From an uncultured Prevotella sp. (lineage in GTDB: Bacteria; Bacteroidota; Bacteroidia; Bacteroidales; Bacteroidaceae): a stretch of DNA of 31,342 nt. The notes under the pieces are model-generated. The model worked only from the letters and a program-made list of their open reading frames with translations. It was not told the DNA's origin and did not search any database. The position numbers and the translations under genes were made by a program. This document shows positions 1-7,000 of the stretch, in pieces (positions within the stretch are counted from its first letter, which is position 1; every line of letters starts with the position of its first letter). The stretch covers positions 1-31,342 of the forward strand of contig CAKQXI010000012.1 of assembly GCA_934281565.1 (NCBI GenBank), read 5' to 3'.

Positions 1-32
1 CAATGCAATGCGGGAGAGTAGGTAGCCGCCTC
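1..32 (+). rRNA. rrf: 5S ribosomal RNA, 3' end only
   Basis: The window opens inside a 5S rRNA gene. The bases GGGAGAGTAGGTAGCCGCC at about 12-30 are the conserved 3' part of a Bacteroidota 5S rRNA, with the final GTAGCCGCC forming one side of the closing helix. The 5' side lies outside the window. The exact 3' end is placed within a few bases. A terminator follows at once, so this is the end of an rRNA operon. The call rests on motif recall, not on a full structure. Confidence 0.8.
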
Positions 33-45
33 CTTTCAAAGAGAG

Positions 46-82
46 AAGCCTCAGTCATCGAAAGATTTCTGAGGCTTTCTTG
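46..82 (+). terminator. Rho-independent terminator of the rRNA operon
   Basis: AAGCCTCAG at 46-54 pairs perfectly with CTGAGGCTT at 69-77, leaving a 14-base loop, and is followed by a T-rich stretch. It sits directly after the 5S rRNA end and oriented with it, as expected for the end of an rRNA operon. Confidence 0.85.
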
Positions 83-145
83 TGTTATATAGTATCCTAT
101 TTTTTGTAGATATTCCTTAAAATAGCTGAATATCAGCTACTTTAC

Positions 146-176
146 TTGCATATCTCAAGTTTTTTTCGTACCTTTG
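146..176 (+). promoter_or_regulatory. Bacteroidota-type promoter for the transglycosylase-like gene
   Basis: TACCTTTG at 169-176 matches the -7 consensus TAnnTTTG, and TTG at 146-148 lies 20 bases upstream as the -33 element. Transcription should start near 183, which leaves a leader of about 160 bases before the preferred start codon at 343. Within that leader GAGATTAGTAAC (252-263) can pair with GTTACT (281-286) and AATCTC (294-299). Confidence 0.7.
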
Positions 177-342
177 CACCCGATAAAAATAAGGATATCA
201 GTCTATTATGGATTTTAGAGGACTGCTATCCCTAAAGTATCTAACGGAACTGAGATTAGTAACCGTTCTTTTTCTCATAAGTTACTATCGCGAAATCTCT
301 GATGTTGTAGTTCAGCTTTTCAGGTTCCATAAATCAATTAAT

Positions 343-783
343 ATGAAGAGAATAGTAGTAGTGGTATTAGCCAGCATTTTTATGCTGACACTGAATGTTA
401 ATGCAGTATCGGCTGCAACTAATGGAGAGGTATCCTCAGGTGATTTTGATTGGAGTCCAGTGATGGAGGCGATTATTCAGGTAGAAAGTGAGGGTAATCC
501 TAAGGCAAAGAGAGGAAGCTCTGTGGGAGTTATGCAGATTACTCCAATCTTAGTGGCAGAGTGCAACACGATTTTGAAACGTAAAAAGATCAAGAAACGT
601 TACAAGTTGTCTGATAGATACAGTATCTCTAAGTCAAAAGAGATGTTTCTATTGATACAGTCTGTACACAATCCTCTGAATAGTATTGAGCATGCGATTC
701 GAGCGTGGAATGGTGGTAATCGCTATAACATCAGGAAGACGCAGCGCTATTTTGAGAAAGTCATGAAACTTTTGAAGAAGTAA
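343..783 (+). CDS. Small secreted lytic transglycosylase-like (SLT domain) protein
   Basis: This encodes a 146-residue exported protein resembling the lysozyme-like SLT domain of lytic murein transglycosylases, which cleave peptidoglycan glycan strands. Residues 1-25 look like a Sec signal peptide. The domain shows the catalytic-glutamate region VESEGNP (E48), the GVMQITP motif (62-68) and a final AWNGGN motif (121-126) that resembles the family's AYNAG. It is short: essentially one minimal domain with a basic linker (residues 79-88) and no substrate-binding module. The reading frame is open upstream to an ATG at 208, but the extra 45 residues would bury the signal peptide, so 343 is preferred. 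It is probably monocistronic, with its own promoter and terminator. Activity is inferred. Confidence 0.75.
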   Translation: MKRIVVVVLASIFMLTLNVNAVSAATNGEVSSGDFDWSPVMEAIIQVESEGNPKAKRGSSVGVMQITPILVAECNTILKRKKIKKRYKLSDRYSISKSKEMFLLIQSVHNPLNSIEHAIRAWNGGNRYNIRKTQRYFEKVMKLLKK

Positions 784-800
784 ATTGTTTTTTGATATGG

Positions 801-834
801 TCCGATTACTCTATTGCAGGGTAGTCGGATTTTA
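801..834 (+). terminator. Terminator after the transglycosylase-like gene
   Basis: Bases 801-811 pair with 819-829 as an 11-bp stem containing two G-T wobbles around a 7-base loop, followed by TTTT. It starts 18 bases after the stop codon. Confidence 0.7.
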
Positions 835-848
835 TGTTTATATTATAG

Positions 849-878
849 CCCTCGATAGCTTATCCACTCGAGTTTTTC
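849..878 (+). terminator. Weak second hairpin with T-run, related to the one at 1463-1494
   Basis: CTCGA at 851-855 pairs with TCGAG at 868-872 and is followed by TTTTT. The stem is short. Its sequence aligns with the terminator after the DUF5053-like gene (both run CCCTCGA ... TCGAG ... TTTTT), so it may be a degenerate copy of that terminator. Confidence 0.4.
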
Positions 879-930
879 TACCCCCAAGTGTTAAATCTTT
901 TATTTAAAATACGTTTTTTCGTAGTAAAGG

Positions 931-962
931 TTTGTGCTATACGAAAATTTGTAGTACCTTTG
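931..962 (+). promoter_or_regulatory. Promoter of the small two-gene module
   Basis: TTTG at 931-934 and TACCTTTG at 955-962 are separated by 20 bases and match the Bacteroidota -33/-7 pattern well. The near-inverted repeat TTTTTTCGTA (914-923) and TACGAAAATT (940-949) flanks the -33 element and could be a protein-binding site. That last point is inference. Confidence 0.7.
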
Positions 963-984
963 CTGTGCCTTAATTAAAAATGAA

Positions 985-1131
985 ATGGTAAAAAGTTACG
1001 AGTTAAATGAAAGAGAAGCGGAATTGATAGAAGCCATCAGAAATTATAGGCAATCTTTCCCAGATGGTTATCCGCAATTGTTATGGTATGCTCAAGAACT
1101 CTTCGATGGTTTGGTAGACATGCCTGAATAA
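985..1131 (+). CDS. Small conserved-looking hypothetical protein (48 aa)
   Basis: The reading frame from ATG 985 to TAA 1131 encodes 48 residues beginning MVKSYELNEREAELIEAI. It is acidic, probably helical, and has no signal peptide or membrane segment. Support for its being a real gene is the well-formed promoter 20-odd bases upstream, the absence of any other use of this stretch, and its position 53 bases before the DUF5053-like gene as a likely two-gene unit. I do not recognise a function. The partnership with the downstream gene suggests that the two act together, but that is inference. Confidence 0.6.
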   Translation: MVKSYELNEREAELIEAIRNYRQSFPDGYPQLLWYAQELFDGLVDMPE

Positions 1132-1184
1132 ATTAATTAAAAGCCATCTTTTTAAGGATGCTATAAAAATTAAAGAATAAGATT

Positions 1185-1439
1185 ATGGAAATAGTTGCAG
1201 CAAAACAAGTCAAAGATCGTGCTGTCAAGCAGCGCATCCAGGACATTCAATTATTAGTGTCATGGCGTGAGATTGCACGCACATATTTTGGTAAATCATC
1301 ATCATGGCTCTATCATAAACTTGATGGCATTGATGGTAATGGTGGAGTCGGTGGTTTCACAGAGGATGAAAAAGAAATGCTCCGTGGTGCATTGTGTGAG
1401 GTGTCAAACCGCATACGTGCTGCTGCTGACAGAATATAA
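1185..1439 (+). CDS. DUF5053-like small protein (84 aa)
   Basis: This is an 84-residue soluble protein. The central SWREIARTYFGKSSSWLYH stretch (residues about 26-44) looks like a helix-turn-helix-type element, followed by a glycine-rich turn (about 47-57) and a helical C-terminal end with FTEDEKEMLRGALCEVSNRI. This pattern resembles the DUF5053 family of small Bacteroidota proteins; the assignment is from memory. The function is unknown. A DNA- or RNA-binding role would fit the fold-like pattern but is not shown. It appears co-transcribed with the 48-aa gene and ends at a strong terminator. Confidence 0.7.
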   Translation: MEIVAAKQVKDRAVKQRIQDIQLLVSWREIARTYFGKSSSWLYHKLDGIDGNGGVGGFTEDEKEMLRGALCEVSNRIRAAADRI

Positions 1440-1462
1440 ATGAGGTTGAGATAGCTTTCATA

Positions 1463-1494
1463 CCCTCGAATGTTCACCCATTCGAGGTTTTTTA
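1463..1494 (+). terminator. Strong terminator of the small-gene module
   Basis: CCTCGAATG at 1464-1472 pairs perfectly with CATTCGAGG about six bases later, followed by TTTTTT. It lies about 25 bases after the DUF5053-like stop codon. Confidence 0.85.
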
Positions 1495-1602
1495 TTTAAA
1501 AACTACAAAGTTTGGGAGAGAAAAGGAAAGATTTGGTGGTAATCAAGGAATGTAGAGATGGGATAAAGTATCAATGTCCTTTTTCCGTTCCTGCCTAAAA
1601 CG

Positions 1603-1642
1603 AAAAAACGGATAAGAATGTTGAAAATCAACTTCTTACCCG
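1603..1642 (-). terminator. Terminator of the initiator tRNA gene
   Basis: Read on the minus strand, CGGGTAAGAA pairs with TTCTTATCCG (one G-T pair) around a 14-base loop and is followed by TTTTTTCG. On the plus strand the arms are 1609-1618 and 1633-1642. It lies just after the tRNA in the direction of transcription. Confidence 0.85.
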
Positions 1643-1649
1643 ATTGTTG

Positions 1650-1722
1650 TTGCGGCGGCAGGACTCGAACCTGCGACCTCCAGGTTATGAGCCTGGCGAG
1701 CTACCAACTGCTCCACGCCGCG
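1650..1722 (-). tRNA. Initiator tRNA-fMet (anticodon CAT)
   Basis: The minus strand folds as a complete cloverleaf of 73 bases: acceptor arm CGCGGCG/CGCCGCA, D arm GAGC/GCTC, anticodon stem CCAGG/CCTGG with loop CTCATAA, and T arm GCAGG/CCTGC. Two initiator hallmarks are present: an unpaired C1 x A72 at the acceptor end and an A11-U24 pair in the D stem. The anticodon stem has A29-U41 followed by two G-C pairs, where three G-C pairs are usual. CCA is not encoded after A73. The gene stands alone, with its own promoter and terminator. Confidence 0.93.
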
Positions 1723-1763
1723 ATATTATCAATCTCGATATCTCTATCTCTGAATTGCGAGTG

Positions 1764-1795
1764 CAAAGGTACTGCTTTTATTTGGAATAGCCAAA
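1764..1795 (-). promoter_or_regulatory. Promoter of the initiator tRNA gene
   Basis: On the minus strand TACCTTTG (plus positions 1764-1771) is the -7 element and TTTG (1792-1795) is the -33 element, with a 20-base spacer. Its distance from the tRNA 5' end (1722) allows a leader of about 35 bases. Confidence 0.8.
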
Positions 1796-1842
1796 TGTTT
1801 TGTGTATAAAATTTGCTTTTTAACTGATTTTAAAGTTTAATA

Positions 1843-1874
1843 TTTGCTTATATCATTGAAAACTACTACTTTTG
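1843..1874 (+). promoter_or_regulatory. Promoter of the tetR-fabG-rluA-tamB-tamL run
   Basis: TTTG at 1843-1846 and TACTTTTG at 1867-1874 are separated by 20 bases and match the Bacteroidota consensus. No other promoter of this quality was noticed before tamL ends, so it may drive the whole run. Confidence 0.75.
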
Positions 1875-1897
1875 CACACAGAAATATTTATGTGCAA
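1872..1897 (+). promoter_or_regulatory. Candidate TetR operator (26-bp palindrome at the start site)
   Basis: TTGCACA at 1872-1878 is exactly mirrored by TGTGCAA at 1891-1897, with 12 bases between. The palindrome begins within the -7 element and covers the predicted start of transcription, just upstream of a TetR-type gene. Size, symmetry and position fit autorepression. That TetR binds here is inference. Confidence 0.55.
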
Positions 1898-1913
1898 CCA
1901 TTTTTATAATAAC

Positions 1914-1918
1914 GGAGG
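1914..1918 (+). promoter_or_regulatory. Shine-Dalgarno sequence of the tetR-type gene
   Basis: GGAGG lies nine bases before the ATG at 1928. It is noted because strong Shine-Dalgarno sites are otherwise rare in this window, as is normal for Bacteroidota. Confidence 0.6.
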
Positions 1919-1927
1919 AACTTTGAT

Positions 1928-2521
1928 ATGTCAATATCCAAGACAAGACAGAAATTAGTAGATGTTGCCCGACAGCTCTTTGCTAAGAACGGTATTGCCA
2001 ATACGACAATGAACGACATAGCCTTGGCATCGGGCAAGGGACGCCGTACACTTTATACTTATTTTAGTAGAAAAGAAGATGTCTATTATGCTGTGATAGA
2101 ATCAGAGTTGGAGCGTCTTTCTGATAAGTTAGACGAAGTGGCTGCTTGCAAGATTCGTCCGCAAGACAAAATTATAGAGTTGATCTATACCCATTTGAGT
2201 ATGATTAAGGAAACGGTTGTGCGTAACGGTAATCTGAGGGCAGAGTTCTTTCGCAATATCTGGATGGTGGAAAAAGCTCGCAAGAACTTCGATGAAGATG
2301 AAATCGAATTGTTCCGTAAGGTTTATGCCGAAGGAAAAGAAGATGGTGAGTTTGATATAGATAATGTAGATTTGGTTGCAGACATCACCCACTATTGTAT
2401 TAAGGGACTTGAGGTTCCTTTCATCTATGGACGCTTGGGACATGGGCTGACCGAAGAAAGCAGCAAGCCACTTGTGGCAAAGGTAGTCTATGGTGCATTA
2501 GGTAAAGCGAGTGCAAGATAG
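1928..2521 (+). CDS. TetR/AcrR family transcriptional regulator
   Basis: This 197-residue protein has the standard TetR layout: an N-terminal helix-turn-helix (about residues 9-50, with the recognition part IALASGKGRRTLYTYF at 31-46) and an all-helical ligand and dimerisation domain. Such proteins repress promoters until a small ligand binds. The gene is 42 bases upstream of fabG and opens a run that continues into rluA, tamB and tamL, so its ligand may be a fatty-acid or acyl derivative; this is inference. A palindrome over its own start site suggests autoregulation. It is the only gene here ending in TAG, and a TAA follows immediately. Confidence 0.9.
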   Translation: MSISKTRQKLVDVARQLFAKNGIANTTMNDIALASGKGRRTLYTYFSRKEDVYYAVIESELERLSDKLDEVAACKIRPQDKIIELIYTHLSMIKETVVRNGNLRAEFFRNIWMVEKARKNFDEDEIELFRKVYAEGKEDGEFDIDNVDLVADITHYCIKGLEVPFIYGRLGHGLTEESSKPLVAKVVYGALGKASAR

Positions 2522-2563
2522 TAATAGTAGATAAAAAGTATAATCATTATAATTAAAAAGAAA

Positions 2564-3310
2564 ATGGGATTATTAACAGGTAAGACAGCACTTATTACAG
2601 GTGCTGCGCGCGGTATCGGAAAAGCTATCGCATTGAAATTTGCCGAGGAAGGTGCTAACATTGCTTTCACTGACCTCGTGATTGACGAGAATGGTAAGGC
2701 TACAGAGGCTGAGATTGCAGCCAAAGGCGTAAAGGCTAAAGGCTATGCCAGCAATGCTGCTGACTTTGCACAGACAGAGGAAGTTGTAAAGCAGGTAAAG
2801 GAAGAGTTTGGCTCTATTGATATTTTGGTTAACAATGCAGGTATCACCAAGGATGGCTTGATGCTTCGCATGAGTGAGGCTCAGTGGGATGCAGTTATTG
2901 CAGTTAACTTGAAGAGTGCTTTCAACTTCATCCACGCTTGTATTCCTGTTATGATGCGCCAACGTGGTGGCTCTATCATCAATATGGCTTCTGTTGTTGG
3001 TGTACATGGTAACGCAGGTCAGGCTAACTATGCTGCTTCAAAGGCTGGTTTGATAGCTTTGGCTAAGAGTATCGGTCAAGAGATGGGGCCTAAGGGTATT
3101 CGTGCTAATGCGATTGCTCCAGGTTTCATAGACACAGCTATGACCCAGGCATTGCCTGACAACATCCGCAAGGAATGGATTAGCAAGATTCCACTTCGTC
3201 GTGGTGGTACTACGGAGGATATCGCTAATACAGCCGTATATTTGGCATCTGACCTCTCCAGCTATGTAAGTGGTCAGGTTATCCAGGTAGACGGTGGTAT
3301 GAATATGTAA
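2564..3310 (+). CDS. fabG: 3-oxoacyl-[acyl-carrier-protein] reductase FabG
   Basis: This short-chain dehydrogenase of 248 residues has the normal FabG length. It reduces 3-oxoacyl-ACP to 3-hydroxyacyl-ACP with NADPH in fatty-acid elongation, in the cytoplasm. Visible motifs are the cofactor-binding TGAARGIG (12-19), NNAG (90-93), the catalytic Ser143, and YAASK with Tyr156 and Lys160. The C-terminal end GGMNM is typical of FabG. Other short-chain reductases share these motifs, but the overall sequence (for example the IAPGFIDTAMT region) is FabG-like. It lies between a TetR regulator and rluA. Confidence 0.93.
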   Translation: MGLLTGKTALITGAARGIGKAIALKFAEEGANIAFTDLVIDENGKATEAEIAAKGVKAKGYASNAADFAQTEEVVKQVKEEFGSIDILVNNAGITKDGLMLRMSEAQWDAVIAVNLKSAFNFIHACIPVMMRQRGGSIINMASVVGVHGNAGQANYAASKAGLIALAKSIGQEMGPKGIRANAIAPGFIDTAMTQALPDNIRKEWISKIPLRRGGTTEDIANTAVYLASDLSSYVSGQVIQVDGGMNM

Positions 3311-3339
3311 TCTATCCAAATAGTTTCTAAACAGCAACT

Positions 3340-4011
3340 ATGCAGGTAGTTTACGAAGATAATCATCTAATCATAGTCTCCAAGCGGAGTGGTGAGATAG
3401 TCCAAGGTGACAAGACTGGTGACGAACCGCTCTCGGAGACTGTGAAACAATATATCAAGGAGAAGTATCACAAGCCAGGAAATGTGTTCCTGGGTGTGGT
3501 ACACCGCCTTGACCGTCCAGTTTCTGGCTTGGTCGTCTTTGCCAAGACATCGAAAGCTCTCAGCCGTCTCAACAATATGTTTCGGGATGGAGAGGTACAC
3601 AAGACCTATTGGGCTATCGTCAAGAATATGCCCCAAGAGGCAGAAGCTACGCTAACCAACTGGATTGTAAGAAACGAGAAGCAGAACAAAAGTTATGCTT
3701 ACGACCATGAGGTAAAGAACTCAAAGAAAGCTATCTTGAAATACAAGGTAATAGGGCATACAGATCATTACACCTTATTGGAAGTGAAATTGATGACAGG
3801 TCGTCATCATCAAATCAGATGCCAGTTGGCAAAGATGGGATGCCCTATCAAAGGAGACTTGAAATATGGTGCTCCCCGAAGCAATGCCGATGGAAGTAAC
3901 TCATTGCTGTCACGCAGAATGGAATTTATCCATCCTGTGTCGAAAGAGAATATTGTGGTGGAAGCACCACTGCCTGATGACAATCTTTGGAGAGCCATCG
4001 CAGACATTTAA
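3340..4011 (+). CDS. RluA-family RNA pseudouridine synthase
   Basis: This 223-residue enzyme converts uridine to pseudouridine in rRNA or tRNA. The catalytic motif HRLDRPVSG has its aspartate at residue 58, and the later TGRHHQIRCQL motif (about 153-163) is the family's RNA/uridine-site signature. It has no N-terminal S4 domain, unlike RluC and RluD, and starts directly at the catalytic domain, so it resembles shorter members such as RluA or TruC. The exact target uridine cannot be read from the sequence. It starts 29 bases after fabG and is followed within a few bases by tamB, so it is probably co-transcribed with both. Confidence 0.9.
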   Translation: MQVVYEDNHLIIVSKRSGEIVQGDKTGDEPLSETVKQYIKEKYHKPGNVFLGVVHRLDRPVSGLVVFAKTSKALSRLNNMFRDGEVHKTYWAIVKNMPQEAEATLTNWIVRNEKQNKSYAYDHEVKNSKKAILKYKVIGHTDHYTLLEVKLMTGRHHQIRCQLAKMGCPIKGDLKYGAPRSNADGSNSLLSRRMEFIHPVSKENIVVEAPLPDDNLWRAIADI

Positions 4012-4016
4012 AATCC

Positions 4017-7000
4017 ATGCCTATGAAGAAGTATATGAAGTGGGTGGGAATGTTTTTTCTCACGCCAGTACTCCTCATCATATTGCTAACACTGTTGCTT
4101 TATTTGCCTCCCGTACAGAATTGGGCTGTAAGGCAAGTGGCTTCATATGCTTCTAAGTCAACAGGCATGGATATTTCCGTGAGGCAGGTTAAGCTGGTCT
4201 TTCCATTGAATTTAGGTGTGAAAGGTGTGAAGGTGCTTCAACCCAATGACTCCATTAAAAACCGAAAAGATACAGTTGCTGACATAGAGAATATGGTGGT
4301 AGATGTGCAACTGTTGCCCCTTTTCAAAAGTCAAGTGATGGTGGATAAGCTTGATTTCACCAAGATGAAAGTGAACACCACTAACTTTATTCATGAGGCG
4401 AGGATTAAAGGAAATATAGGCAAGCTGCACTTAAAGGCTCATGGCATAGATTTGAGAAAGGAGCATATCAATGTGAATCATGCCCTTTTGTCGGATGCCA
4501 AGTTATCAGTGGAGTTGAGCGATACTGTTCCGCCAGATACGACACCCAGCACAAATTTCTGGAAGATTAATATCCAGCAACTAAAACTAAAAAACACCGA
4601 TTTTACCTTACATATGCCTGGAGATACACTTCAGGTGAATGCCTATCTTGAGAATGCCGTGGCACGAACAGCTTACTTAGATTTATATAAAGGACTTTAC
4701 CAAGTAGGTAAGTTAGACTGGCAAGGCGGTTACTTTAACTATGACAACAACTTTGAGCGTCCTGTTTCGGGCATAGACTTCAATCATCTATCATTTGGTG
4801 GAATGGCGTTGAAAGCTGATTCTTTTTCATTCTGTAATTCTAAGGTAGATGTCAAGATAAGGGAAGCACAATTCAAGGAAAAGAGTGGATTGAGGATTAA
4901 TCGACTCTATGGTCGGGTGGTGATGGACTCAACCAAACTCCAGTTGCCCGACTTCTATCTCCATACTCCAGTATCCAATCTTCAAACTACACTGGATATG
5001 GACTTAAATGCCTTTGATGATAAGAATCCAGGCAAGATTACGGCCCAGATACATGGTTCCATAGGACGTTCGGATCTATTCCTTTTCTTGAGTGAGTTGC
5101 CAAAGGCGATGCGGGAAAACTGGCCTTATTATCCAATGAGTGTGGATGGAACTGTGAGGGGAAATTTACAATACGCTACATTCTCAGGCATAAAGTTAAG
5201 TCTTCCAACGGCGTTTCAATTGCATACGAATGGAAGTCTAACCAATCTCGTAGACATGAATCGCTTGAAAGTAGATGCAAATTTAAAGGCTCGTACTTAT
5301 AACTTAGGTTTTGTTACAGCGATGTTTGATTCTTCTTTGAGGAGCGAGTTTCGTATACCGAGTGGCATGGGCATTCAAGGCAACATAAATATTGATGGCT
5401 CAAAATATGCCACAAAGTTATTGGTGACAGAAGGAAAAGGTAGCATGAAAATAGATGCTGCTGTTGATGCCAAGGCAAAGAGTAATGGCAGTATTGATAT
5501 GGATAAGTTAGCTTATCAAGCTAAGATACAAGCACGGAATATCCAAGCTAAACATTTTTTGCCTCGTCAAGACCTCCATTCGTTTACTGGTTCGTTGGAG
5601 GCAAAAGGCATGGGAACGGATTTCCTCTCTCCTCGTACCAAATTGAAAGCCAAGGCACATATCAACGACATTCATTATGGCAAATACCAACTGAACCATA
5701 TCTTGTTGGATGCCGATGTCGCTAATGGAAAGATACGTGCCGATATAGATAGTAAGAACAAGATGCTGACAGGATTGGTTAGCGTTCATGCCCTGACCAA
5801 TACTAAGTACTTGCAGGCAACAGTGACTGCTGATGTGCACCATGCTGATTTTTATCTCTTGCAGTTGACGAAGACACCGATGGATGCAGCCCTTTGCGGA
5901 CACGTAGACTTAAGTTCGAATCTCAAGGAAAACCATAAGATATTGGCAACAATGAGTGACATCACTTTGAAGACAAACGACAAGGTTTATCGACCGGTTG
6001 ACTTCAACTTAGATGTCTATACCCGACGTGATACGACCCATGCCATAGCTAACTGTGGTGACTTCCATCTCAATATGGACTCGCATGGTGGCTATAAGAT
6101 GTTGTTGACAAGATTGGATATTTTGCAAAGAGAGGTGATGGGACAGCTCAAGAACCGTCGCATAGACCAAGTGAAGATACGCCGCAATTTCCCAATGGGG
6201 CACGTTTATCTCTCAACGGGAAAGGACAATTTTATTGCTCGTTTCATGCAATATTGTGGCTATCATTTTAAGTCTGTGGAAATGGACTTGAATGCTTCTC
6301 CTATCGATGGATTGAATGGCTACTTGAAAGTAGACTCCTTGGTGGCGAAAGGCGTACAGTTGGATACCATCCGTGCGATTGTCTCGACTCAAGGTGATAC
6401 GATACGTTATGCTGCTCGGGTGGAAAATAACAAGCATAACCCTCAATATGTGTTCCGTGTTTTGGTTAAAGGTGAGTTGCAAGACAGAGGTTCCGATATA
6501 GATGCTCGTATCTACGATGCCAACAATCGCTTAGGTGTGGATGTTGGTTTGGCAGCAATGTTGCAGGAAGATGGAGTCAAGTTGTCCTTGCTCAACACTC
6601 ATCCGATATTAGGTTATAAGCAGTTCACCGCCAACGAAGACAATTATCTGATGTTGGGCGATGATGGGCGAGTGTCCGCCAATCTTGTGCTGACGGCATC
6701 AGGAGGAATGGGTGTGCGTGTTTATTCAAATGATGACAACGAGGATGTATTGCAAGATATTACGGTCAGCATGAGCAATTTCAATCTTGATAAGGTGCTG
6801 AGTGTGATACCTTATATGCCTGATGTTTCAGGTATCATGAATGGTGACTTCCATGTCGTTCAGACAAAAGATGAATTTTCAGTATCTTCAAACTTGTCGG
6901 TCAACAATCTTTGTTATGAGAAGTGTCCGATGGGAAATGTCGGCTCGGAGTTTGTCTATATGCCAAAGAGCGATGGCTCTCACTATGTAGATGGTATCTT

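Noticed and set aside
208..342. N-terminal extension of the transglycosylase-like protein from ATG 208
   Set aside because: The 45 extra residues would bury a good signal peptide starting at 343; kept only as an alternative.
985..1439. Toxin-antitoxin pair
   Set aside because: Size and order would fit, but neither protein has a recognisable toxin or antitoxin motif; I keep only the description of a two-gene module.
1618..1809. Open frame of 63 codons on the plus strand
   Set aside because: It runs antisense through the initiator tRNA and its promoter and has no protein-like features.
3987..4016. Upstream start of TamB inside rluA
   Set aside because: Starts at 4017 or 4023 place the membrane anchor right at the N-terminus and avoid a 25-base overlap with rluA.
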